A stretch of 53,311 nt of DNA from an uncultured bacterium (GTDB lineage: Bacteria > Patescibacteriota > Gracilibacteria > Absconditabacterales > Absconditicoccaceae): contig CALMFT010000025.1 of assembly GCA_937862565.1 (NCBI GenBank), forward strand, positions 1 to 53,311, written 5' to 3'. The notes under the pieces are model-generated. The model saw only the letters and a list, made by a program, of their open reading frames with translations, was not told the DNA's origin and did not search any database. The position numbers and the translations under genes are program-made. The first letter of the stretch is position 1. Each line of letters opens with the position of its first letter. Positions 11,442 to 21,318 of this stretch are shown here, piece by piece.

Positions 11442-12720
11442 TGCATCATACAAAGATAGCGGTATCGCATGGATCGGACAGATTCCTGAGGCGTGGAAAG
11501 TAAAAAGATTGAAATATATTGCTCATATTGAAACTGGTTATACCCCACCAAAAGCAGATCCAGAAAATTATTCTGAAACTTGAATACCTCGAATTAAGCC
11601 AGATAATTTAAATGAATTAGAATATCTAATTGATTCATCGGAAAAAATTTCAGAAAAGTGATTAGAGAGGAATTCTATAATACAGAAAGATGATATTATG
11701 GTTTGTTGTATTGGGTCTGTTGGTAAAATGTGAGTTGCTTGATGTGCATTAACTTTTAATCAGCAAATAAATGGAGTTATATTTAATTCTGAAGTCAGTA
11801 AATGATTTTGAAAATTTTTAATCCTGGCATCACAAGAAGAGCATTTACAATCTTCTCAATCTGTTGTATTGCCAATACTCAATAAAACAAAACAATCAAA
11901 CATATCTTTCCCTCTCCCCCCACTCCCAACACAAACCGCAATCGCCAGCTATCTCGATACCAAAACCACACAGATTAGCGAGTTTATTACCAAGAAGAAA
12001 CAACTTATCTCATTCTTACAAGAACAAAAACAAGCCATCATCCACCAAGCCGTCACCAAAGGCATCGATCTATCAGCCAAGATGAAAGATAGTGGGATTG
12101 TATGGATTGGACAGATACCTGAGGGGTGGGAGGTTAGAAGATTAAAAATGTTATCAAATATAAAAAGATGAGCATCACCCAGACCGATTGATGATAAAAA
12201 ATATTTTGATGAAAACGGAGAATTTGCATGGGTGAGAATTTCTGACGTAACCGCAAGTGATATGTATTTACTAGAAACAGAACAACAACTATCAGAATTG
12301 TGAGCATCATTGAGTGTGAAACAGTATCCATGAGATTTATTTCTAAGTATTGCTTGATCTGTATGAAAACCCATTATTACAAAGATCAAATGTTGTATTC
12401 ATGATGGTTTTGTTACTTTCTGACACATTAGCAAAAAAGTTGATAAGATGTTTTTATATTATATATTGGCATCTTGATTGGCTTATGTTTGATTAGGCAA
12501 AGAGTGAACACAATTAAATCTTAATATTGATACCGTTTGAAATATCACAATACCATTACCTTCTATTGATATTCAAAAAAAACTTATACAATATATAGTT
12601 GATAAAAATACCAAAATAGACCAAGCGATCGACAAGATCGAACAAGAAATCGCTCTTATTGAAGAATACCGCACCTCCCTGATCTATCATGCCGTGACTG
12701 GTAAGATCATCGTACAATAA
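11428..12720 (+). CDS. hsdS: Type I restriction-modification specificity subunit
   Basis: A 430-aa protein with the expected two half-repeats. Each target recognition domain is introduced by nearly the same segment (KDSGIAWIGQIPEAW near residue 8 and KDSGIVWIGQIPEGW near residue 220), and each ends in a conserved coiled-coil spacer (ISEFITKKKQLISFLQEQK and IDQAIDKIEQEIALIEEYR). HsdS sets the bipartite DNA target. ATG 11428 was chosen because it opens the first domain; an upstream ATG at 11365 would force a long overlap with the preceding gene. Confidence 0.93.
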
Positions 12721-12754
12721 GCGTCAGATTATTTATTTTTTCTCCTCTCATTTT

Positions 12755-15706
12755 ATGGCTACCAATACTCGTGAATCATGATTTGAAGAACTCTTTACTC
12801 GCTCACTTGTGGATGATAATGGTTTTGTCCAGAAACGATATAGTGGCGATCATACAGATCACTACGACCGTACGCAGTGTATCGATACGATGGTACTCTG
12901 GGAGTTTATCCAAGCTACACAACCTCTCGAAGTAGAGAAGCTCAAATTTGGCTATGGAGAGAACTATCAAGCACAGTTTCTCAAAAGACTGCAAAAAGAG
13001 ATCAGCGAAAAAGGGATCTTGCATGTCATGAGAAAAGGAGTCAAAGACAGAGATGCTCATATTATGCTGATGTATTTTGAGCCAAATTCTACACTCAATC
13101 CTGATCTGATTACATTACGAGAAGCAAATATCTTCACGGTCACTCGTCAGTTATATTTCAGCACACAAAATACCAAGTCAGTGGATATGGTGGTCTTGAT
13201 CAATGGACTCCCTATGGTCACTCTTGAACTCAAAAACCATCTCACTGGTCAGACGGTCACCGATGCGATGCACCAGTACAAGACAGATAGAAGTAGTCGT
13301 GAACCATTGTTTGGATTTGGAAGATGTTTGGTACATTTTGCAGTAGATACAGAGCTTGTCTATATGACCACGCATCTAGAAGATAGTAAGACACGATTTC
13401 TCCCATTCAATAAATGACATAATCAGTGAGCAGGGAATCCACCAAGCGACGATGGTATTCGTACCAGTTATATGTGGATGGAAATTCTCACTAAGTCGAG
13501 CTTATCTAAGATTATTCGTGACTTTGCACAGGTGATCACTGAGACCAAAGCAGGCAAAACATCAAAAAAACTAATCTTTCCTCGTTATCATCAATTTGAT
13601 GTGGTTCGCAAGCTTTTACAAGATAGTAAAACACAATGAACCTGACATAAGTTCCTCATCCAACATAGTGCGTGAAGTGGAAAGAGTAATTCTATATCAT
13701 GGCTTGCCCATCAGCTCACCAGTCTGTATATGGATGACGGTGTGACTAATGTATTTGACAGCATCCTTATCATCACTGATCGTAGAGTATTGGACAAACA
13801 ACTCAGAGATACCGTGAGTGGATTTGAGCATATGAGAGGTGTTGTGGAAGCTATCACTGATGGATCAAAGCAACTCAAAACAGCCCTCGAAACTGGTAAG
13901 AGAATCATCATCACCACGATCCAAAAATTCCCAATGATCGTTGATACGATAGGAGAATTGAGAGGAAATAAATTTGCTATTATTATAGATGAAGCACACT
14001 CAAGCACCTGAGGAGAAACGATCTCTAAGATGAATGCAACGATGAGTCTGGATGATGAAGAAAATACCGAAGAGAGAACTGATGAAGATATGATCCTTGA
14101 GACACTCCAATCCAGAAAGATGCTCCCTAATGCGAGTTATTTTGCCTTTACTGCTACTCCAAAAAATAAGACCCTCGAACTCTTTGGGGTACAAAATGCA
14201 GAAGGAAAATTTCAAGCATATCACAACTATACGATGAAACAAGCGATCGAAGAGTGATTTATTATGGATGTACTTGCAAACTATACCACCTATAAAAGTT
14301 ACTATGAGCTTGCAGTAATCAAAGACAATGACAAAGAATATGACAAAAAGAAAGCAAACAGACAACTCAAAGCATTTGTAGAGACACACAATGCAACCAT
14401 CGAAATTAAAGCGGATATTATGATAGATCATTTTTACAACCAAGTCTATCTCAAAGGATTGGTATGATGAAGAGCCAAAGCGATGGTAGTTTGTGGAAGT
14501 AGAAAAAGTGCAGTCAAATACTGATTTGCATTCAAAAAAATCATCAGAGAAAAAAATCTACCGCTTGGAATCATCGTGGCGTTTTCTGGAGATGTAAATC
14601 TCGATGGTCATGCTCGAAACGAAGCCAATATCAATGAGTTTAGTTCTCACAAGATACCTGACGAATTTGAAGGAGGAAGTTATCAGGTATTAATCTGTGC
14701 CAATAAATTCCAAACATGATTCGATCAGCCATTGCTCCAGACGATGTATGTTGATAAAAAACTCTGATGAGTTAATGCAGTGCAAACACTCTCTCGTCTC
14801 AATCGTGTCCATAGAGACAAAGATAGTACATTTGTATTAGATTTTTATAATGAGGAAGATGACATCAAAAAGTCATTTGAGCCATATTATAAGACCACTA
14901 TCCTTGCAAGTTGATCAGATGCAAACAAGCTCCATGATCTCAAAGATGCTTTGGATGCTTTTGGTGTCTATGATGAATATGTAGTGCGTAAATTTGCCAC
15001 CGATATTCTTAGTGGTGTGTCAGTAGAAAAACTTCATAGTTTGCTTGATACAGTAGTAGAAAATATCAAAAATCTGACTTTGGAGCAAGTTGATGATTTC
15101 AAAGATAAAGCAAAATCATATTGTAAGTTTTATGGTTTCATCTCTCAGATCATTTCGTATGATGTAGTCGAATTTGAAGAACTCTATCAATTTCTCAAGA
15201 TACTCCAAAAGAAATTGATTGATTTATGAACGAGACAAACCACATTGACTCAAGATGTATTAGACGCGGTAGATTTTGAGTCATATAAAAATCAAAAAAT
15301 GACTTCAAATGCAAGAATATCACTCTCGGAAGATGAAGAATTACAACCAATACCTACAACTCTCAAAGGTACGAGCGAACCAGAAAAAGATCTATTAGAA
15401 CATATTGTAAGTGACTTTAATACAAGATTTGGAACCAACTTCAGTAGTGAAGATAGTGTCAAAAAAATGCTCTCAGATATATCAGATGAGATCGTAGCAG
15501 ATAAAAGAATGATGGCTTCATTACAGACTACAGACAAATCAAATAGAAAGCTTGAATTTAAAAAACTATTAGACGAAAAACTCACAACCAATGTAGATGA
15601 TCATCTTGAACTCTATAATAACTATTTTGATAGTAGCGACTTCCAAGATCATCTCGTCAGATATTTGGATAAGGTAGTGAGTGAGAAGTTAAAATGATTA
15701 ATTTAA
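12755..15706 (+). CDS. hsdR: Type I restriction enzyme motor/nuclease subunit
   Basis: A 983-aa protein, full length for HsdR. The nuclease domain has the PD-(D/E)xK-like strand GLPMVTLELKN. The SF2 translocase follows with Walker A (HSAGSGKS, second Gly TGA-coded), DEAH box (IIDEAHSS) and motif III (FTATPK). The C-terminal helical region ends with EKLKGLI. HsdR cleaves unmethylated DNA after ATP-driven translocation. The TCAGATTAT element lies just upstream (12724), so hsdR may have its own transcript besides read-through from hsdS. Confidence 0.95.
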
Positions 15707-15725
15707 TTGCTTTGATCATTATGTT

Positions 15726-16781
15726 ATGCAAGATAATAATTTAAACTTAGATAAGAAAGAATTGTTTGTGCAATTATTTAGAATATATGAACAAGAATTT
15801 TTAAATATTCTTCAATATATTGCTCCAATGGAAAGTAATTACAAAGCTTCTAGCAATAAAATACATGAATTACATCTCAGAATTTGTGCTGAAATGGAAA
15901 ACTTAATTAAGGAAGTTGCAAAGAGTATTTGCCCTGAATTTGATTTTAAATCCAATTTCAATGAATATAAAAGATCTAAATTGTCAGTATCGAATGGGAA
16001 GATTTTAGAAGGTATATTAGGTAAAATCGAAGAAGATGAAAAAACCGTTTTACTTGATTTATTGTGGTGAAGCAATCCTGATTTTGCTTATTTTTTATCT
16101 TTTGTGGATGATAAAGTTGCATTATGTTCTAAAAAAATAAAGTTTATGGAAGATTTAGAAATGATATCTACTTCAACTATATGCTGATTTGATAGATGAT
16201 TTTATATACAGCCTTTCGAGAAGATATCTTCACTGGTTCCAAAATGGCGGACTAATTACAACAAAATCAAACACAACAAAATAGAAAATTACACACAATG
16301 CACACTACATGATCTTATATACTCTATATGATGATACTATATACTTTTGAATTATTTGGTATTATGATTTGATGCAAAATTAAAGATTGCGAAGATTCCA
16401 TTTAATGATCCTACTAAGTGAAATTTAGAATATCATCTATGTAAATATAATCTTAATACTAAGATACTAGAAGTGACATGATGCACTGTGAGTAGGTCAA
16501 TTAACCATCATTGATTATACTCAGTCTGAAATGTCATAAGTAATGATGAATATAATTTAATAAAGGATGTTTTGCATAATGATAATAATAACTTAAAATC
16601 ATATACGAATTCGACTTTAGAAGTAGAACAATGTATTTATTATTCATTTAATGATTTTGAAAGAGAAATTATCTACAAATGAAATTCTCATGATACCTCT
16701 ACTTGGGGATTTCAGTGGAAAAATAAAGCTTATGTAAGATTTGTGAATAAAGTAAAAAAAGACCCCGAGGGGTCTTCCTAG
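15726..16781 (+). CDS. Hypothetical HEPN-like protein next to hsdR
   Basis: A 351-aa, helix-rich, Asn/Ile/Lys-rich frame with many TGA-coded Gly. Residues about 40-70 read NKIHELHLRICAEMENLIKE. A conserved-looking WRTNYNKIKHN with the following helix (TLHDLIYSIGGYYILLNYL) recalls HEPN-type domains, in which Arg and His a few residues apart form the RNase site. Here the Arg-His spacing is slightly longer than usual, so the match is tentative. It begins 19 nt after hsdR and probably belongs to the restriction island. The last codons overlap the stem of a terminator that serves the opposite strand. Family not recognised with confidence. Confidence 0.55.
16755..16776 (-). terminator. Terminator for the minus-strand YjzC-like gene
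   Basis: The stem is AAGACCCC/GGGGTCTT with a 2-nt loop. On the minus strand it is followed by seven T. It lies directly after the minus-strand stop codon and inside the last codons of the convergent plus-strand gene. Confidence 0.8.
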
Positions 16782-16969
16782 TCGCTACCATTGTGCTTTG
16801 TCGGATCAACAAGTACATAGCTCGATCAAGCTTCTGGTGTAGGTGGGAGTGGCTTCCCTCTTACAGCAGTAACTTCAGGTCTACCTTGAGTTCCACCTCT
16901 TGGTCATACCTGCTGATACTGCCCAGATCTTGGAGCTGGAGTTCATGGCGTTAGCGTTGCTTTAGTCAT
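16778..16969 (-). CDS. Small YjzC-family-like protein
   Basis: A 63-aa minus-strand frame that was invisible under the standard code because two glycines are TGA. The sequence has the pattern TPGTPAPRSGQYQQVGPRGG followed by V.GKPLPPTP and YVLVDPTKH. This is the layout of short conserved YjzC-like proteins (P-G-x-x-A-P-x-S-G-x-Y start, LPPTP middle). Function is not known. It has its own terminator. Its stop codon (16778-16780) overlaps the stop of the convergent gene (16779-16781). Confidence 0.7.
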
Positions 16970-17139
16970 ACCTCTTCAATAGGAAATAAAATACCTCTAA
17001 GGGCAATGATAGTATAGAGAATCATTATAAGAAATCAATGGTAAATATAAACTAGTACACCTATAAGGTAATAAATAAAATATACACTAACTATGTATTG
17101 AATTAGATTTGCTTTTTACTATATATATTCTTATACTTA
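16970..17139. other. Divergent intergenic region
   Basis: A 170-nt AT-rich gap between the minus-strand YjzC-like gene and the plus-strand toxin gene. It must carry both promoters. A short inverted repeat (AATGAT...ATCATT) lies near 17015-17040, and a TATATATA-rich stretch precedes ATG 17140. No further gene seen. Confidence 0.4.
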
Positions 17140-17448
17140 ATGAAGATCACTTTTAAATCAGATAAAGATAAAAAACTCTATAATAGTAGTAAGGAGATGT
17201 CAAAGAAGTACGGTTCTCAAGCTCGTGAGATACAAAAAAGACTTTTGCAGATAGAATCCTCTCCTACAATGAAGCAGTTTGCATTCGATAGACCACATAG
17301 TTTAGAATGAAACTTAAAGTGATGTATAGCGATTGATATCAAACATCCCTATCGCATTATTATAAGACCAGTATGAGAGTTTGATTTATCTGATCGAGAA
17401 ACCATTACTGAGATTGAAGTCCAGGAATTAAATAAGGATTATCATTAA
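17140..17448 (+). CDS. higB: HigB-like toxin (RelE superfamily, plasmid killer type)
   Basis: A 102-aa basic protein. The order of conserved pieces (KLYNSSKEMSKKYGSQARE, the middle SLEGNLKGCIAIDIKHPYRI with two TGA-coded Gly, and the C-terminal ITEIEVQELNKDYH) fits the HigB/RelE ribosome-dependent mRNA interferase fold. The next gene encodes a HigA-type antitoxin. A toxin-first order is typical of higBA. The pair may stabilise the mobile region. Confidence 0.75.
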
Positions 17449-17477
17449 TTATATTTATTTCAATTATTCTCAAAACC

Positions 17478-18545
17478 ATGAGTTTTACTCCCGACTATGT
17501 TATTCATCCAGGCGAGTCGCTATTGGAAGCATTAACTGATAGGTCTATGACACAATCAGAGCTTTCTATAAGAACATGACTCACTGAAAAACATATTAAT
17601 CAGATTATTAACTGAAAATCACCTATAACTCCAGATACAGCAATTTTACTTCAAAATGCTTTGGGTATTTCTATGACTTTTTGGAATAATTTACAAAAAA
17701 GTTATGATGAAACTCTTGCTAGACTCGAGGCTGAACAACGTATTCAAGAAGAGTTATCACTTCTTTGACAATTTAAAAATTGTTATAAAGAATTAGTGGA
17801 TAAAAATATTCTAATTAGTGTTTCTACACAAATTGAAAAATATACACAACTGATTAATTATTTTGGTGTATCTTCGTTGTTGCGTATTGAAAAGACTGAA
17901 GCTATAGCCTATAGAAAATCGACATACAAAGATATTGATGTCCCAACACTATCAGCATGGTTGAGACTTGGTATAAAAGAGATTAGTGCTACTCAATTAC
18001 CTGAATATGATGAAAAGAAATTAAAACAAGGTATTATAAAATTAAGATCTCTTGTTTCTAAGCCATGATCATTTTGAGAAGATATCAAAAATACATTACA
18101 TGAATGTGGCGTTGGAGTAGTCTTTTCTCCATACTTTTCTCGTACTTATGTAAATTGAGCAACAAGATGGATCTGAAAAAATCCATTAATTCAAGTCTCA
18201 ATTCGTGGAAAATCTCATGATGGTTTATGGTTTACTTTATTTCACGAACTATGACATGTTCTTTTGCATGGCAAAAAAGATCAATTTATAGAATTTGAAA
18301 ATCCTGATTATGATAATAATCCTCAAGAAAAAGAAGCTAATGATTTTGCTTCAGAGATTCTTATTCATGAAGAAGATTATCAATTATTTATCGGCACAAA
18401 GATTTTTGATTTTGACTCGATTCTTTCATTCTCCCATAAAATCTCTATTGATCCAGGAATCGTTGCATGAAGATTAGCTAAGGATTGATATATAAGTCGA
18501 CCTATAGCTAATAGATATAGAAAACAAATTGCACTAGGAAAATAA
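17478..18545 (+). CDS. higA: HigA-type antitoxin fused to an ImmA/IrrE metallopeptidase domain
   Basis: A 355-aa protein. The N-terminal 80 residues form an XRE helix-turn-helix of the HigA type (HPGESLLEALTDRSMTQSEL, then TGLTEKHINQIINGK). The C-terminal part carries the zinc peptidase motif LFHELGHVLLH (His near residue 256), with ELGH Gly TGA-coded, and a downstream EKEANDFASEILI supplying the third ligand. Such long antitoxins repress the operon and neutralise the toxin, and the protease domain may control antitoxin or repressor turnover. It starts 29 nt after higB. Confidence 0.88.
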
Positions 18546-18576
18546 TACACTGATAATCTCCAATTATCGCTACAAT

Positions 18577-18609
18577 AAGACCTTATAGACTTGCTATAGG
18601 TCTTTTTTT
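18577..18609 (+). terminator. Terminator after higBA
   Basis: AAGACC...TATAG pairs with CTATAGGTCTT, followed by a run of seven T. The tail (TTTTTTTAGATAACGT) also starts a leader that recurs before 19249. Confidence 0.65.
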
Positions 18610-18664
18610 AGATAACGTCAAACCATAGGAAACACCTATATTTTAGACTGTTTTATACTCTACC

Positions 18665-18850
18665 ATGTACACTTGAACCCTCAAAAAATGAGATAAACTG
18701 ACCATCGAAAGAGAGTATGAATTTTGAAAAACTTGAACTGAGATCGTTACGGTAGTGGGTATTTTTCAAGAGTGAAAAGCATGGTTTGCATTACTCGATA
18801 ACTGACAAAAACTGTATATTCTCCCTCCTTTATCTTCTAACCAAGACTAA
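18665..18850 (+). CDS. Small hypothetical protein
   Basis: A 61-aa frame with five TGA-coded Gly, starting MYTGTLKKGDKLTIEREYEF. It reads like a small beta-barrel (SH3-like: KAWFALLDNGQKLYILPPL). No family recognised. It begins the plus-strand run of small genes of the mobile region and overlaps nothing; the next gene follows 2 nt later. Confidence 0.6.
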
Positions 18851-18852
18851 TT

Positions 18853-19158
18853 ATGAAAAACACCGCATTTACTGTTGCTCAAGCATTATCAGAGCCTTTA
18901 CTCAAATATGAATACATGTATTCCACAATCAGCATCTCAAACGACTGATATTGAGTAGTTACGGTTCAAGATGAAGCCAACACCATCGGTCGGGAGGTGG
19001 AAATTAACATGAAACTTAATCAAATATCTTCTTGGAAGCCAAGATATAAGGTCACTGAGAAATTTATAGATGCATTGGATGAGTATTTCTGACCAGCTAC
19101 TGAAAAAGGCAACCAACTCGTCCGAAAACTTAATAAAACCTCTTATATAAGCCAATAA
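18853..19158 (+). CDS. Small hypothetical protein
   Basis: A 101-aa frame with TGA-coded glycines (NDGYGVV). Mixed charged and beta-prone sequence ending in a basic tail (NQLVRKLNKTSYISQ). No family recognised. It starts 2 nt after the preceding stop, so the two genes are probably one transcript. It has the size and context of a plasmid or phage accessory protein. Confidence 0.55.
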
Positions 19159-19184
19159 TCTATCACTAAGGACTTGATAAGCGT

Positions 19185-19248
19185 CTTTTTATAGATAACG
19201 TGTAAGAACACAGTTAGGAACTGTATTTTATAACTTATTGGTATAATC
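19185..19248 (+). promoter_or_regulatory. Duplicated leader before the 70-aa gene
   Basis: GCGTCTTTTTATAGATAACGT, then a perfect 6-bp hairpin (ACAGTT-AGG-AACTGT), then TATTTTATAACTT, directly before ATG 19249. The same order (T-run, TAGATAACGT, short hairpin, TATTTTA) occurs at 18599-18664 before the other small gene. It may be an attenuator-like or protein-binding leader. Confidence 0.45.
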
Positions 19249-19461
19249 ATGAACCCAACTCAAACGAAACTTACTCCGCTGGAACGTGCAATCAGAGACT
19301 TCAGAAATCAATGTCTTCCTGACTGTAACAAAGTACGAATGGCAAGAATTGAGAACTACCTCACTATCGCTTACAACTTCAAATCAATAGAAACTCCAAC
19401 CCTCGAACAACAAAGAGAATACTACAGAGCATCAAGAGTACTCTTCCAAGCGTGAATCTAG
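19249..19461 (+). CDS. Small hypothetical basic protein
   Basis: A 70-aa helical protein, Arg/Glu/Gln-rich, starting MNPTQTKLTPLERAIRDF with two Cys (CLPDC) near residue 26. Its only TGA codon is the penultimate Gly. No family recognised. Carries the duplicated leader upstream and the TCAGATTAT element directly after its stop. Confidence 0.55.
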
Positions 19462-19493
19462 TCAGATTATCTTTTATTTATTATATTATTATT

Positions 19494-19829
19494 ATGAACA
19501 CAATTGAACTTCTCAAAACCCTGCGTATCAGAGACAAAGAAATTGCAAAAACTTTATGAGTGCAAGTAGCACAACTCAACAGACGACAGAATAAATTACA
19601 ACAACCAAGTGAGGAAAGCAAAACCCAACTCAAGAACTATGCAAGAGGTCTCATCAATCATTTACAACTTCTCATATTTGAAGAAGAATGAACGATACCC
19701 ACCAACATTCCAACTGAATTAACAACCGATAATTCTGAACAAGAACTTCACGACACTAAGCCATTATCAGAGGATATCCAAGAGGAACAACCAACAATCA
19801 AAACAGCAACAAAGACAAAGAAAAAATAA
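19494..19829 (+). CDS. Small hypothetical protein with charged tail
   Basis: A 111-aa frame. The N-terminal 30 residues (IELLKTLRIRDKEIAKTLGVQVAQL) look like a helix-turn-helix start. A helical segment (KTQLKNYARGLINHLQLLIF) follows, and the tail is low-complexity, ending KTATKTKKK. It might be a small DNA-binding or oligomerising protein of the element. No family recognised. Confidence 0.5.
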
Positions 19830-19857
19830 TCTGAAAAGCAAAACACCAACCCCATCA

Positions 19858-19884
19858 ACTGGCAAATATACTTGTCAGTATTTT
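19858..19884 (+). terminator. Terminator before the AbrB-HerA gene
   Basis: ACTGGCAA pairs with TTGTCAGT (one G-T pair), followed by a short T-rich stretch. Its stem resembles that of the terminator at 20921, after the next gene. Confidence 0.5.
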
Positions 19885-19982
19885 AATATTCCAACTTAGT
19901 TTAACCTCCTCTTGATTTCTAGTTAAACTTAGTTATACTGAAATTATCCCAGCTGGATATTTTATATTTTACTTCTTCTTAT

Positions 19983-20897
19983 ATGAAACAATACAATGCG
20001 ACAGTCCTCGCTAAAGGACAAGTAGTTATACCAAAAGAACTGAGAGATGACCTATGAATAAATGTATGAGATAGTATGAGCTGTTTTATAAGATGATCAG
20101 CAGTTATTCTTAAAAAAAAACTTCAAACAACTTCGTATGAATTGAGTGATTCTAATTGAGATCAATTGCCAGTATGAGTCGATTTGGATGGAAAGACACT
20201 AAGCGTTGCTATTGATGAATTACAATGAATAACATGTTTGCTATGAATGTCTTGATTTGGAAAGTCAGTTCATGCCTTGAACATGATGATCAATATGTAT
20301 ACATCTTGAAAATCTATTATAATTTTTGATCCTTATGGTAATTGGATATCAGAAATTAAAAACTATCTCTCTGATTTAAGTGATAATGATTTCTATAGTT
20401 ATACAGTATGAGAATCTACTGATCGAGATGTATTAAAATCAGAAATCAAAAAAGATACAAAACAGAAGATAGTAGCCATTAATACAAATTTTCAATGAAT
20501 TTGAGCAAGAAAAGCTACTGAACTTACTACATGAATAATATTGGATTGCTTTAAAGAATTAATGAATGATTCTACTGCTGTCTTCTTAGATGAATTCTGA
20601 ACTTATTATGATGATCAAATCCGATCACAAATTATAAGTTCTTCATGATATACTTGTATTTTAGACCAATGACTGGATTATCTTTCAAGAAATCAGGTAA
20701 AAAATCTATTTAAAGATATCAATAATATTGCAATTTATCAAGTTTGATGATTAACTGCAAAATATCTTGTTGAAGACGTTGATATATCCCATACGGTTCA
20801 AGAATTGAGAAATATTGAAAAGTATCATTTTTATTTTCATTCTAACCAAAATAAAGGAAGCTGAAAATTGCTACTTTGAATATATCCATTCAATTAA
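19983..20897 (+). CDS. AbrB/SpoVT DNA-binding domain fused to a HerA/FtsK-type P-loop ATPase
   Basis: A 304-aa protein with more than 20 TGA-coded Gly. Residues 5-45 form a swapped-hairpin AbrB domain (VLAKGQVVIPKELRDDLGI, then VGDSMSCFIRGSAVIL). After a short linker the ATPase starts: Walker A GMSGFGKS at 88-95, the DPYGNW segment at 116-121 typical of HerA/VirD4-like motors, and Walker B VFLDE at 200-204. HerA-type ATPases pump or process DNA, while AbrB domains bind DNA or serve as antitoxins. The fusion suggests a sequence-directed DNA motor for partition, transfer or packaging of the element. The gene is flanked by two similar terminators, so it is a separate transcription unit. Lengths beyond the core are short; a HAS-barrel is absent. 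Confidence 0.75.
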
Positions 20898-20920
20898 TCA
20901 GATTATTTTTTATCCAAACT

Positions 20921-20950
20921 AACTGGCAAATACACCTGCCAGTTTTTTTT
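20921..20950 (+). terminator. Terminator after the AbrB-HerA gene
   Basis: Perfect 8-bp stem AACTGGCA/TGCCAGTT followed by eight T. It also lies just beyond the end of the convergent minus-strand operon. Confidence 0.85.
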
Positions 20951-20959
20951 GATTAGTAT

Positions 20960-21169
20960 TTACCATCTCCTTGCAAGTCTGCGGATCATCATATCTTTAC
21001 GGATCTGTTTTCTGATTTGTCTGCAAGTAATCATTCCTGCAATACCCACTACCACCACAAACACAAAAACAAACGGTGCATACACCAACAACGATACTAA
21101 TCCTAACCCTATGCTTCCAGTAACTAGCATATTGAAGATAAAGAGTCCAACGAATGTTTTTGTAATCAT
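20960..21169 (-). CDS. Small membrane protein with two helices
   Basis: A 69-aa protein from ATG 21169. Two hydrophobic segments (VGLFIFNMLVTGSIGLGLVSL and FVFVFVVVVGIAGMI) are followed by a basic tail (RQIRKQIRKDMMIRRLARR). An upstream GTG (21214) would add 15 residues. Last gene of the minus-strand replication operon. Could be a holin-like or host-takeover membrane protein. No family recognised. Confidence 0.55.
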   Translation of the reverse strand: MITKTFVGLFIFNMLVTGSIGLGLVSLLVYAPFVFVFVVVVGIAGMITCRQIRKQIRKDMMIRRLARRW

Positions 21170-21318
21170 GATAAAGTGTACAAGTAAATAAATGAAAGCA
21201 GAGTGATAGGTCACTGATAACTGCTACGAGAAACAGCTCGGAAGATGCGACCTTGCCTTGCTGTTTATGGGAATGATACGGGAGTGGTATTTGTGTAATT
21301 TATTATAATCTGACTATG

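Noticed and set aside
19242-19247. TATAAT as a -10 box
   Set aside because: It ends 1 nt before ATG 19249, so a transcript from it would start inside the gene; no -35 match.
20898-20906. TCAGATTAT copy as a promoter of a plus-strand gene
   Set aside because: A terminator follows within 15 nt and no plus gene comes next; this copy argues that the element is not always a promoter.
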